64,000 nt of DNA from JAFGXF01 sp963732595 (GCA_963732595.1 CAVSZZ010000002.1:2108001-2172000), one strand, 5' to 3'; shown: positions 31,335-41,485, counted from the stretch's first letter. A program made the numbers and translations. Notes: generated from the letters alone by a model not told the origin.

Positions 31335-33841
31335 CTATCGTGTGATCAATGGTAAAAACAGGAAGTTATGATCCAGGTAGGCATTTCGCACAGACTCGAT
31401 CAATGAGCCAGAACTGCTGTACCAACCGGTTCCGTGATATCCATAGGCACGGATAAAAATGCTTTGCCTGGGCGGCAGTACCAATCCGGTCAATTCCCAG
31501 CCACCAGGGATGCGGGTTCCCTCGCCAAGGGGGGTGAAGGTGATACCATCCGTCGAAAATTCGAAGGTGACAAGTGACAGTTCAGGGCTGGCCCCGCTGC
31601 GCAGCCAGCTGACGGCCATGCCGCTTTGCGCTGCCGAGAGTTCTTGCTCCGCGAGCGTATCGTTCGCAAGTCGACCGATATAGTTGCGGGGCTGCCCACC
31701 CAGCGTGGTAAAGAAGCCTCCTGCCAGGATTTTGCCATCCGGCTGGATGGCCAGGGCATCCACTTCACCGCCATCCGCTGCCAGCTCAAAGCTGGTGTCG
31801 ATCGTACCATTGGCATTCAACCTGCCGAGATGGGTCCGGGTTGCCCCTCCCAGTCGTCAGGAATCCTCCACCCACCAGGATCTTACCATCCGCCTGGAGT
31901 GCCATCGTGAGGACATCACCGCTTGCACCGGGATTGAAATCCATGTCGATGCTGCCATCAGATTCGATTCGACCGATGCGGTCGCGTGGCGTATCTGCCA
32001 GATTGGTGAACGTTCCGCCCACGATGATCTGGCCATCCGGCTCCAGGGCAAATGAATAGACATTATAGTTGGCCCCTGGGTCGAAATCCAGGTCCAGGGT
32101 CCCATCCGGGTTAAACCGGCCGATTTTATTACGGGCTTGACCGCCAAGGCTGGTGAATCCACCGCCTACCAGGATCCTGCCATCCGGTTGAATGGCCAGG
32201 GCACTGACCTCGTTATTTGCTCCGGAGCTGAAGCAGTTGTCGAGCGTACCGTTCGCATTCAACCGCCCGATGCGATTGCAGGCACTTCCGCCAAGGTTGG
32301 TGAAGAGACCGCCCACCAGGATCTTGCCATCCGGCTGGACTGCCAGCGCATAGACATTATGGGACGCACCCGGGTTGAAATCGGGGTCCAGCGTTCCATT
32401 TGGATTCAATCGGGCGATGCGATCGCGTGACTCTCCGCCGATGAAGCTGAAGCTGCCACCCACCAGGATTTTGCCATCAGGCTGTACTGCAATTGCATAA
32501 ACCAGGCCGCTTTCCGCATTTGGATCGAATAAGGTATCCAGTGATCCATCCGCGTACAACCGCCCGATATGATTCCGCGCCACGCCGCCTAACGTGAGAA
32601 AACTGCCGCCCACCAGGATCCTGCCATCCGGTTGAACCGCCAGGGCGCGGACAACGTTGCCCGCCCCGGGGTTAAGCGTTGCATCCAGACTGCCATCGGG
32701 GTAGAGCCTGCCGAGGTACTCCCGCGTCACCCCAGCGAGAGTGTTGAAATTGCCGCCAACCAGGAGCTTCCCATCCACCTGCTGGTCGAGGGTATGGACT
32801 GGACCATCCGCGCCCGGATCGAAGTCCACATCCAGGCTGCCATCTGGGTTCAACCGGCCGATATTTGGATGGGCAATCCCAGCCAGTGTGGTGAAATAAC
32901 CGCCCAGCAGGATCTTGCCGTCAGCTTGTATCAAGATGGCATCAATACCATCTTCCGCCACAGCGTTGAAAGCTGAATCCACGGTCCCATCTGAATTCAG
33001 ACGTCCGATGGCAGGATGGGTTTCACCATCCAACAGGTTGAAGTTACCGGCCACCACGATCTTATCGTCCACTTGGATCGCAATTTCATCGATAGAGTAA
33101 TCGATGTACAGTTCATTGAATGACGTGTCCAAAGATCCATCGATGTTCAATCGTGCGAGCTTGGAATTCCACGGCTGTCCATCCACCTCGGAAAGACCCC
33201 GCTGGGATGATCTTGCCATCCGACTGCATCGCTATTCCGGAGACGAAATTATCCGGGTTTGGATTGAACGTCGTATCAAGCGATCCATTCTGGTTCAATC
33301 GCCCAATGTGGTTTTGGGTTTGCCCGGCCAGTTCGAGTAAAATGCCCCCCCAACAGGATCTTGCCATCCGGTTGGACTATTATCGCGTTGATACTATCGT
33401 TCGGATTAGGATCGAACGATGTGTCGATCGTGCCATCGCTATTCAATCGTCCGATGTGCTCACGTGTCAGTCCTCCCAATATGGTGAAACTACCAGCCAA
33501 CCAGGATTTTCCCATCCGGCTGCAACGCCAGCAGGTCAACGTCCCCATTAGCACCCGGGTTGAAGGTGGTATCCAGACTGCCATCCGGATTCAAGCGACC
33601 GATATGGTTGCGGGTCACACCATTCAATGAGCTGAAGGCACCACCCAACACGATCTTGCCATCGGTCTGGACGACCAGGGCAGTAGACAGCGTCATCTCG
33701 CCCCCGGGTTAAAGCCATCGTCGACCGTTACGGCAACGGCGACTGTATTCTCTATCACCGGGATGGCGTATTGCTGAGGAGCGGTCTGTAAAGATAATGG
33801 TGATACTACGAGGGAAAAGCTACCAATGTAATGGCAGGCAA
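31335..33841 (-). CDS. Second secreted delta-60 repeat protein, interrupted by about five frameshifts
   Basis: Delta-60 propeller repeats of about 43 residues (LNPDGSLDTTFNPGANG...LAVQPDGKILVGG) run through five consecutive reading frames. Changes occur near 33700, 33498, 33330, 33195 and 31855. All but the first are one extra base, and removing it restores the 12-residue spacing G-x-F-x4-G-x-x-x-N-H-I-G-R-L of neighbouring repeats. The C-terminus is a beta domain ending NFLFLPLITR, like the tail of the giant protein at 4404-10914. At the 5' end a hydrophobic signal-like stretch precedes FNPG, but I cannot fix the start codon; an AAAGGAG at 33867-33861 lies upstream. A secreted, surface-associated product is inferred. 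Confidence 0.7.
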
Positions 33842-34114
33842 GTCGGTTCGATCTTTTCTACTCCTTTCAATGAAAAGCAATGATTGTTTACCTGGCTGAT
33901 CAACCTTCCAGGTGATCGGGAGCCGGGTTTGAGTGATTTCCCCGCATAATGCTGCCCCGTGTTCCGGTGATGCTGGTCGCATGCATCGCGGTGGCTGTGA
34001 TGATGTCTGACATTGTTGGATTAATGAGAGTATAGCACAACCGGACAAGCGATAAGTATAGATTGTATAATCAATCGATGACGCTTGAGATAGGATAATC
34101 AAATTCTGGTATCG

Positions 34115-34798
34115 ATGAAAACAAAACTTATTTTCCGCTATCTCCTCGAGCATGTCTTGAGCTTGCTGGCCGTGGGGGTTGCATTATTCTGGTCTGCTGG
34201 TCGTATCGACTGGTGGCAGGCCTGGGCAGTCATCGGCGTCTGGGTGGTCGATTTCATCACCACGGATATCATCCTGCTCAAATTCAACCCGGACCTGGCG
34301 GCCGAGCGTCAGTCTCCTCCCAAGAGCGCTAAAAGCTGGGACACTGCCATCGTGATCACCCTGCGCCTGACGACCCTGGCGCGTTATATCATGGCCGGCT
34401 TGGACCAGCGTTATGGCTGGACGGTGGGTATTTCCCTGGATGCCCAGCTGGCCGGGTTAACCGCCTGCCTCCTGGGGCATGCATTATTCGCGTGGGCCAT
34501 GGCTTCCAATAAGTTCTTCTCCCAGGTCGTGCGCATCCAGGCAGATCGTGGGCATTTAGTCGCAAATCGGGGTCCCTATCGATACATTCGCCATCCGGGA
34601 TACATCGGCGGGATCGTTTTCGAGCTGGGCATGGGCTTCCTGCTGGGATCGTGGTGGGCGATTGCTGTGGGTGGGTTGTGTGCGCTGCTGCTGGTCCTGC
34701 GCACCCGGCTCGAAGATCGGACCCTGCAGGCCGAGCTGCCCGGGTATCAGGACTATGCCTACCAGGTGAGGTATCGCCTGATTCCGGGGATCTGGTGA
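34115..34798 (+). CDS. Isoprenylcysteine/phospholipid-methyltransferase-like membrane protein (copy 1)
   Basis: The 227-residue polytopic membrane protein carries the ICMT/PEMT SAM-binding region RGPYRYIRHPGYIGGI (residues ~149-164), followed by the terminal helices and the characteristic end YLVRYRLIPGIW-type tail (here QVRYRLIPGIW). Family members methylate prenyl-cysteine or phospholipids; the bacterial substrates are mostly unknown. A paralogue lies at 62643-63338, and a short 3' remnant of a third copy lies at 37873-37905. No clear ribosome site precedes the ATG. Confidence 0.8.
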   Translation: MKTKLIFRYLLEHVLSLLAVGVALFWSAGRIDWWQAWAVIGVWVVDFITTDIILLKFNPDLAAERQSPPKSAKSWDTAIVITLRLTTLARYIMAGLDQRYGWTVGISLDAQLAGLTACLLGHALFAWAMASNKFFSQVVRIQADRGHLVANRGPYRYIRHPGYIGGIVFELGMGFLLGSWWAIAVGGLCALLLVLRTRLEDRTLQAELPGYQDYAYQVRYRLIPGIW

Positions 34799-35002
34799 TC
34801 AAGAACTTGACTAGCTTTAAGGAGTGTGGGGTTATAAACCGAAATTTCAGAGGGAGCATAAATTTATATTAACAATTAATATCGTCTTGACTTTCAAAAT
34901 AAATAATAATATAATAATATGAAAGAAAAAGATAAATTGATGATTATATAAAAGTATTGAGGACCATTAAATCATTAGGGTATATCCGGAATCATAGTTA
35001 AA

Positions 35003-35086
35003 GACCGTAATCGTTATACTTCCTCTGTTAGCCGGTCTTTGGAAGCATGAAAGCGAAACCATCCGTTTGGGTTTCGCTTTTTCTTA
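35003..35086 (+). ncRNA. Candidate small structured RNA ending in a terminator
   Basis: An 8-bp stem AAAGACCG / CGGTCTTT (about 35003-35038) is followed by an 11-bp terminator stem AAAGCGAAACC / GGTTTCGCTTT (35050-35060, 35070-35080) and a T run. It is about 200 bases after the methyltransferase stop, so it could be that gene's trailing end or an independent small RNA. No family was recognised. Confidence 0.35.
35050..35086 (+). terminator. Strong intrinsic terminator
   Basis: Perfect 11-bp stem AAAGCGAAACC / GGTTTCGCTTT with a nine-base loop, followed directly by TTTTTC. Confidence 0.75.
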
Positions 35087-35230
35087 ATCTTAAGGACACC
35101 CATCAGGTTTGACTTGAAAATGGATCAAGCCCTAAGCGTTAACCGTCGGTAAACTTATTAGTAGGTGGTATGGAACACTGTAATCAAGCACATTTTATTA
35201 GAGCGTATCCAATTACGAGAGAGGTGTGTG

Positions 35231-35863
35231 ATGCAGTTGTCTGGAGAAATTCGATGGTTCTGGCGCAAGGATCCGCCACCCGGTCTTTACGACTGGTTTC
35301 ATAATTCCACGTTGGACTATTGTGGAGCCGGTGGTGGAACGCTCCGCGAAGATAAATATTTGGAGGATGTCGATCAGGTTGAGTTGGGCATCAAGTATCG
35401 TGGTGGGGGCATTGGTGCAGAAGTAAAAGGCCTGGTTGGTATCGAGTTGGCTGACTTGACGGAACCTCCCTTCATAGGTCGCATTGAGATTTGGAGTAAG
35501 TGGGTGACAGGCCGGCTGGATTTAAGCCCGAATAAGACCATTATCATAAAGAAGCAGAGATGGTTACGCAAGTTCGATACAGGCATGACCATACCCCTGG
35601 AATTACCACTGAAATCAGACGAAAAACCGATCGGGGATCAACCCTTACCGGCGCTAGGCTGTAACGTTGAATTAACGCAGGTCAGTTTACCAAGCAATGA
35701 GGTGTGGTGGACTTTAGGCTTTGAGGCGTTTGGACCACTCAAAACCGTTGTAAATCACGTGAAAGTTGTCGCGCATGCACTGGCAGCCCGTAAACCCCCA
35801 CCACTCATTGATGGCATCCTTGCCAGTTATCCGGAATGGCTCAAGATCAGCAACACCCTATGA
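35231..35863 (+). CDS. Hypothetical protein, possibly CYTH-like
   Basis: The 210-residue protein is soluble. Its opening (LSGEIRWFW) and the alternating acidic/basic strands that follow (REDKYLEDVDQVELGIKYRGGGIGAEVKGLV, GRIEIWSKWV) resemble the tunnel-fold CYTH proteins that bind triphosphates. The match is by pattern only and the essential ExExK motif is not clear, so function is left open. ATG 35231 is chosen for its AGAGGTG site; the frame is open upstream to 35165. It precedes the 36089/37090 pair in the same direction. Confidence 0.6.
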   Translation: MQLSGEIRWFWRKDPPPGLYDWFHNSTLDYCGAGGGTLREDKYLEDVDQVELGIKYRGGGIGAEVKGLVGIELADLTEPPFIGRIEIWSKWVTGRLDLSPNKTIIIKKQRWLRKFDTGMTIPLELPLKSDEKPIGDQPLPALGCNVELTQVSLPSNEVWWTLGFEAFGPLKTVVNHVKVVAHALAARKPPPLIDGILASYPEWLKISNTL

Positions 35864-36088
35864 AAACCGCAGAAGGTGATCATTCCGAGCATAAAACCAA
35901 GTAAGGAATGATAAAAAATAGGTGAAAGGAGGATTGATACAAAAGTATAAAACGACGTGGCCAGAAATACACAACACCGTCCGGGGAAGTGTTTAGTTTC
36001 TACAGTCTATCAATCCGGATTCGCAATAAATAAAAGAGTCAAATGGAACTAAGGTACAAATGTAACTAATACGGAGAGGAGTGGCTAG

Positions 36089-37093
36089 ATGAGAGTAAAC
36101 ATATCAAAGGTGCCCATGGATGTCTGGCGCCGTGTGGCAGACAGACTGGAGTCTATTCGAGGAACGCCGATGGCACCCGGTACAAAAAGCGCAGCCATCG
36201 CTGAGATGGTCTGTCCGATCTACCGTCCCGGGATCAAGACGGTTGCCTACTGGGAGTTCGAAATCACGGGTCTTAAGAAGACATATGCGAGAGAACACGA
36301 GGGCAAGAGTAGTAATACCGGATTCATTCTTGCCTCTGCCGGTAGGCATGATATCCCCATCCCACACTGGAGTGTCACGATGGAACCGCCCAGCCGGGCG
36401 CTTGAGGCTAAAGTGCCCCAGGCAACGGTGGGGCGCATTCTCAAGCTTGATACATTGGCTTATTCAGCTGAGGATGCTAAGGGGCAATTCCTGACCAATA
36501 TCGGCCAACTTCCTTTACGGATTGTAGGGATGAAAGGTGATGCCAGGGAACAGGAATTGATCAGTGGCGTGATCGCCAAACCTGGCAGGCCGTCGAAAAA
36601 CGATGATGCTCCGGGAAAGATGGTCATAACAAAAACAGGCGGCCCCACTCCCGGGTTGAAGCTTGTGGAATGGGAATCCTGGTCGGCAGCCAAACAGGGA
36701 TATCCCAATATGTATAAACCCTTCCTGGAAGCGCTAAAAACTCGCGCAGCGGAAGTCTGGGATATCGAGGATTTGATCGCCAAGTTCGGCGAAGGTATCC
36801 ACGAAGGTCAGCAATTGACTGTACCCCTCTTAAAACCCGGTAAAGCGGTCCTATCGGGTGACGGGGTTAAATTCATCAAAATGACCCAGGTGGATAGCCA
36901 GCCACCCGCAGTAATACTCCAGGCGCTGCAGTCTGTTGAGAAACAGGAGTTGAGCTTCCAGCTCGCCATCACCTATCGGGATGGCACATCTGAAACGCTG
37001 CAGTTCTTTATAGTTCCCAAAGGCACACCGTCCAACAAACGCGTCGCGCTACCACCTTTGTTCACCACACCGGAAGGAGGGGTGATCCAATGA
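36089..37093 (+). CDS. Hypothetical protein coupled to a papain/C39-like peptidase
   Basis: This 334-residue protein has no signal peptide and no recognised domain. The region to ~130 (WRRVADRLESIRGTP, YWEFEITGLKKTYA, GFILASAGRHDIPIPHW) and a later beta-rich part (~230-325) appear globular. A GAGAGGAG site precedes ATG 36089. Its stop overlaps the next start as ATGA, so the two products are probably made in fixed ratio. A pro-domain, inhibitor or immunity role for the peptidase is possible but not shown. Confidence 0.65.
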   Translation: MRVNISKVPMDVWRRVADRLESIRGTPMAPGTKSAAIAEMVCPIYRPGIKTVAYWEFEITGLKKTYAREHEGKSSNTGFILASAGRHDIPIPHWSVTMEPPSRALEAKVPQATVGRILKLDTLAYSAEDAKGQFLTNIGQLPLRIVGMKGDAREQELISGVIAKPGRPSKNDDAPGKMVITKTGGPTPGLKLVEWESWSAAKQGYPNMYKPFLEALKTRAAEVWDIEDLIAKFGEGIHEGQQLTVPLLKPGKAVLSGDGVKFIKMTQVDSQPPAVILQALQSVEKQELSFQLAITYRDGTSETLQFFIVPKGTPSNKRVALPPLFTTPEGGVIQ

Positions 37094-37746
37094 GTTGGAA
37101 CTATTATTGGGCAAGTGGCGGTTCTTCTCAGCAACCTGCCTACTATCAATTCATCTATGGAAGTTGTTATGTAGGTTGCGGCCCGGTGGCCTGGGCGATG
37201 TTATTCGGCTGGGCTGATTACCAGGCGGGGCATGGTAATGCGTACTGGGCTCCGCGTTTTGGAATATATCGTCAGAATGGCGGTTATGGCGCCGATGTAG
37301 TGGCACCCCTGTCCCAGGATGCCGGCGTGACGAATATGATCAAGGAAATAAATGGATATGTGCATACCTTCTGTAGTGGCAATTCGGGTGCAACTTGCCC
37401 CTGGGACATGCCAGAAGCCTGGAGGTATCTGAATGGTCGCACCGGAGCCTACCTGAATACACACTGGAACTCAATTGGTTGGTGTGAAGACAGGTTGCGC
37501 AACTATGTCATCAATTCGATCGTGAATCGCCATACACCGGCCGTTATCGGGACAGGCTGGCTCAGCCACTATCCGATGGCATTTGGGTATGCCTGGCAGA
37601 GGCGGGTCATTCGTCACTGCTTCATCGCGTGTTGGGATGAGGTTGTCTACGATCGCTGCTTCTATGTGAATCAAGGTTGGGGTCGCGGCGGTGCGGGTGA
37701 TTGGATCGAGGCAAAAACCTGGTTTGCCGGTGAGCTTTATCCATAG
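37090..37746 (+). CDS. Papain/C39-like cysteine peptidase
   Basis: The 218-residue protein has the layout of the papain/C39/C10 fold. GSCYVGCGPVAWAMLFGWAD near residue 25 supplies the nucleophilic Cys before a helix. SHYPMAFGYAWQ near residue 158 fits the catalytic His. FYVNQGWGRGGAGDW near residue 196 fits the Asn/Asp and the Gly-rich turn. No signal peptide or transporter is adjacent, so it may act in the cytoplasm or be exported by an unknown route. The start has GAAGGAGGGG and overlaps the upstream gene. A terminator follows. Confidence 0.7.
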   Translation: MSWNYYWASGGSSQQPAYYQFIYGSCYVGCGPVAWAMLFGWADYQAGHGNAYWAPRFGIYRQNGGYGADVVAPLSQDAGVTNMIKEINGYVHTFCSGNSGATCPWDMPEAWRYLNGRTGAYLNTHWNSIGWCEDRLRNYVINSIVNRHTPAVIGTGWLSHYPMAFGYAWQRRVIRHCFIACWDEVVYDRCFYVNQGWGRGGAGDWIEAKTWFAGELYP

Positions 37747-37762
37747 ATTCTCATTAATTCAT

Positions 37763-37800
37763 AAGGCTGGATGATTTTTCTCATCCAGCCTTTGTTTTTA
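37763..37800 (+). terminator. Strong intrinsic terminator
   Basis: Perfect 12-bp stem AAGGCTGGATGA / TCATCCAGCCTT (37763-37774, 37781-37792) with a six-base loop, then TGTTTTT. It closes the peptidase transcription unit. Confidence 0.85.
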
Positions 37801-37872
37801 TTCTGTCCATTCTTTATATTCTGATGCCCATCGCAAGATGCATTACTCAGATTTCAAAATCACACCTAACTG

Positions 37873-37905
37873 GTGCGCTATCGCCTGATCCCGGGAATCT
37901 GGTAA
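37873..37905 (+). pseudogene. 3' remnant of an ICMT-like methyltransferase gene
   Basis: The bases encode VRYRLIPGIW plus stop, identical in protein to the last ten residues of the copy at 34115-34798 (DNA differs at a few silent sites). Upstream in frame there is an immediate stop and no further similarity, so only the tail survives. Confidence 0.5.
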
Positions 37906-38036
37906 GCAGCGGGTTATTCAGCACGGATTCTGAAAGGTAGAGATTTTCGCACTTGGCACCGAAGATAAATTGAAGAACAAACCATGAGCGATAAATCGAA
38001 CAAGGCGGAGTATGCTGCATTTGATTGGAGCTGTAT

Positions 38037-38341
38037 AAAGCCTGGGTAACGGCGTCATGCACGACATCCTGTGGACTGCCCGGATCCATCCGAGGCGTAA
38101 AGTGGGCGACCTGTCAGAAACCGAATTCAATGCGCTGTTCAAGGCGGTCAAAGGTGTCCTGGCGGCCATGGCGGAGCAGGGCGGGCGCGATACCGAGCAC
38201 GACCTGTTCGGGCAGCCGGGCGGCTACCGCACCATCCTCAGCAAGAACACGCTCGATCAGCCCTGCCCGCGTTGCGGCGGTGCTATCCGCAAGGAAGCTT
38301 ACATGGGTGGGGCGGTGTATTTTTGCCCGGGGTGTCAGTAG
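38037..38341 (+). pseudogene. mutM: C-terminal half of formamidopyrimidine-DNA glycosylase (truncated)
   Basis: The frame encodes about 100 residues: the H2TH helices (LGNGVMHDILWTARIHPRRKVGDL), the DLFGQPGGYRT loop and an intact C-terminal zinc finger (CPRCGG...FCPGCQ). The N-terminal catalytic half with the Pro-Glu start is absent, and an in-frame stop lies just upstream. Full-length Fpg is about 270 residues. Without the N-terminus it cannot remove oxidised bases. An ATG at 38057 could still give a small DNA-binding fragment. A palindromic element begins at its stop codon. Confidence 0.75.
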
Positions 38342-38421
38342 GTTGGGATGAGTGTCCGAAGGGTACGAATCCCAATAGTAAAATTTGTTGTTGGGATTCA
38401 CATACGTTCATCCCAACCTAC
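38338..38421. repeat. Nested palindromic repeat element
   Basis: Perfect 14-bp outer arms GTAGGTTGGGATGA / TCATCCCAACCTAC (38338-38351, 38408-38421) enclose inner arms GAATCCCAA / TTGGGATTC (38367-38375, 38391-38399). It begins on the fpg stop codon. It resembles REP/MITE-like elements and separates the remnant region from the AT-rich cassette. Confidence 0.7.
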
Positions 38422-38848
38422 GGATTGCGGCGCGGCGTATGACTACCCAGGTGTCAGAAGTAGGGCGGATGCCCAGACATGGGAAAATGAGGCCGTCAGG
38501 CTAGTCGATGGGATCATGGGAGAGTATTTGTCCTATGAGATCTTGGCTGCCATCCCTTGGTAATCCAATATCACGAAAGAGAATACCGAATTCGCGTTTA
38601 GTTCTAGAAATTATGAATTTTCACCAATTTGGAATATATTCATCAGGATAACTGGATAAACTTGGGTATAGAATATTTACTATTTAATTTAATAATAATC
38701 AGATCATCACCGTGACTTGTGAACGCTAGATGTTATATATATGATTTATCAATTATCGCTTGACTATTTAGTTATTAATATTACAATATTTATAAATAAG
38801 GTATCAATAATTAAAATGTATAGTTGCAAGCACAATAAATTCAAATAA
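38422..38848. other. AT-rich intergenic region upstream of the HTH/HEPN cassette
   Basis: About 430 bases. The first 150 have ordinary composition, and a frame there reads a short peptide without support. From ~38,560 the sequence becomes very AT-rich with many TATAAT-like strings, so no single promoter can be named. No RNA gene was seen. Confidence 0.4.
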
Positions 38849-39061
38849 ATGGACAAAAAAATGGACGAGCATGAGAAAACCGAAAATGTAGATATGACTC
38901 TCGTTTTAGGCTATATAGCAACTAAAGACCTCTCTACCACCGAAAAGAAAGTAGCGATCTTAGTTCAGCTTGGTTACTCAAATAAGGATATGGTAAAAAT
39001 ATGTGGGACAACGGATAAGGTAATCAAAACGTTTAAATCGAAGATTAAAAAAGGATCATAA
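38849..39061 (+). CDS. Small HTH protein, sigma-region-4-like (first of a pair)
   Basis: The 70-residue protein has an AT-rich coding sequence. Residues ~25-65 (STTEKKVAILVQLGYSNKDMVKICGTTDKVIKTFKSKIKK) have the helix-turn-helix pattern of sigma-factor region 4: a helix, YSNKDMVKIC as positioning helix, and a recognition helix with basic end. It is paralogous to the product of the next gene. A regulatory, DNA-binding role for the cassette is inferred. ATG 38861 is an alternative start. Confidence 0.6.
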   Translation: MDKKMDEHEKTENVDMTLVLGYIATKDLSTTEKKVAILVQLGYSNKDMVKICGTTDKVIKTFKSKIKKGS

Positions 39062-39063
39062 AG

Positions 39064-39283
39064 ATGCCAAAGAAAGTGGAAAAAGCAATACCCTCTGTAG
39101 GCCAAGATATATTAATGCTAGGTTTCCGTATGTATTAAAGGAGTAGAAAGCCTACCGGAAAAAATCAGCATTCTTGATAGGTTTGATCTTCAAGATAATG
39201 ATATTGCTTCAATATGCAATGCCGCTCCACAAACTATAAGAAATACCCGCTCTCAGTCAAAAAAAATAAGTAAGACGAAATGA
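39064..39283 (+). CDS. Small HTH protein, sigma-region-4-like (second of a pair, +1 frameshift)
   Basis: It starts two bases after the previous stop. The first 24 codons end at TAA (39136-39138). Skipping one base there continues into KGVESLPEKISILDRFDLQDNDIASICNAAPQTIRNTRSQSKK and gives a 72-residue protein. The KISIL...NDIASIC...TIRNT part aligns with KVAIL...KDMVKIC...VIKTF of the upstream gene, which supports the join. Its stop overlaps the next gene's start as ATGA. The shift may be a sequence error like those elsewhere. Confidence 0.55.
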
Positions 39284-40029
39284 AAAGGGACCTAGTTACT
39301 GAAATATTAAAAGAGAAACAAATATCAGAGAGAGGCCTGAGGGTAACACTATCTAGGATAAAGAAAAGGTATGATCTTAAAAGTATTAATCAAGCTGCAT
39401 GTCTATATATTAAAAAGCAAGGACTTGATATCAATGTCTCATCAATAATTGATGACATCACTAGGCAAATACTTCTGATAAATCATAAACCAAATGCCTT
39501 AAGGGTAGTCCAACAATCAGGATCTCCAGAAAAATCAAAAATTGAATTAGTTCCAAAAATAAAATGGATGCCACTTGGTCATTACGCAATCGCACGGCGA
39601 CTCAGTGAGTTTTATGGATATATATTTATTTTCGAGAATGCACTTCGTATCAAAATTGACACAATTATGAGCTCGAAATACACTAACTGGTGGGATACAA
39701 AAATAAAAAATGAATTACATGATGTATATAAGTATTCCGATGACGAAAAGAATAATCAAAGCAAGCTACCAATGGTTGGGACAAGTAATTTATTACAACC
39801 TATTGATTATCTCACCATTGGTCACTTAGAACTTATAATCACAAAGTATCAGATGCTTTTTATCCCCTCAGTGTTTCCATCTTTGAATTTTTTTACTGGC
39901 CATATGATTATTGTGAAAAGAGTTCGTAATGCCCTTGCCCATATGGCACCATCTATATCGGCAAAAGATATACGTAATGCTAAGAATGAAATAGATATAT
40001 TATTACAACATCTGTCAACAATACACTAA
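39280..40029 (+). CDS. HEPN-domain protein (Swt1-like), probable RNase effector
   Basis: The 249-residue protein has an N-terminal helical region (residues 1-60: LRVTLSRIKKRYDLKSINQAACLYIKKQGLDINVSSIIDDITR) resembling the small DNA/RNA-binding head found before HEPN domains. A C-terminal helical domain contains RNALAH (about residue 220), the R-x4-H catalytic motif of HEPN RNases. HEPN proteins of this type occur in toxin-antitoxin, abortive-infection and other defence loci. It is translationally coupled to the two HTH proteins, and the cassette has far lower GC than its surroundings, indicating acquisition by transfer. Confidence 0.65.
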   Translation: MKRDLVTEILKEKQISERGLRVTLSRIKKRYDLKSINQAACLYIKKQGLDINVSSIIDDITRQILLINHKPNALRVVQQSGSPEKSKIELVPKIKWMPLGHYAIARRLSEFYGYIFIFENALRIKIDTIMSSKYTNWWDTKIKNELHDVYKYSDDEKNNQSKLPMVGTSNLLQPIDYLTIGHLELIITKYQMLFIPSVFPSLNFFTGHMIIVKRVRNALAHMAPSISAKDIRNAKNEIDILLQHLSTIH

Positions 40030-40091
40030 TTGATATTATTACTTTCAATTGTTTGATTTATCAAAAATAATTTCCATTTAGTAAAATGCGT

Positions 40092-40264
40092 TATAATCGC
40101 CTCATGCTCAGACGTTTCTATTACTATTCTCAAGTCCTTTAGATATTGTGGTCTGAGGATTAAGCGCGCCCAGGCTACGTGGGCGCTTTCTGTTTAACCG
40201 TAGTGCGGGATGGCCCCCAATAATAGGGGGCTTACATGAAACCCGTCAATTAATGAGGTAATCA
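40092..40264 (+). promoter_or_regulatory. tyrS leader with internal terminator
   Basis: TATAAT at 40092-40097 is a likely -10. The leader then has a CTCAGAC / GTCTGAG stem (40107-40113, 40151-40157) and a terminator-like stem GCGCCCA-type / TGGGCGC (40166-40186) followed by TTTCTGTTT. A GCCCCC / GGGGGC hairpin (about 40213-40231) and the tyrS start follow. The order promoter-terminator-gene suggests attenuation or an independent small RNA. The T-box consensus is absent. Confidence 0.4.
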
Positions 40265-41477
<1,213 letters not shown>

Positions 41478-41485
41478 GGGGAATC

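Larger units (their letters stand above)
34799..35230. other. AT-rich intergenic region
   Basis: This 432-base stretch is markedly AT-rich to about 34,990. It then holds two inverted repeats, AAAGACCG / CGGTCTTT and a strong terminator stem, described separately. No coding frame is supported. TATAAA-like boxes occur near 34,946, but with so much A/T they are not reliable. Confidence 0.4.

Noticed and set aside
40092..40264. T-box riboswitch before tyrS
   Set aside because: Expected for a tRNA-synthetase leader, but the conserved T-box sequence and specifier-loop layout are not present.
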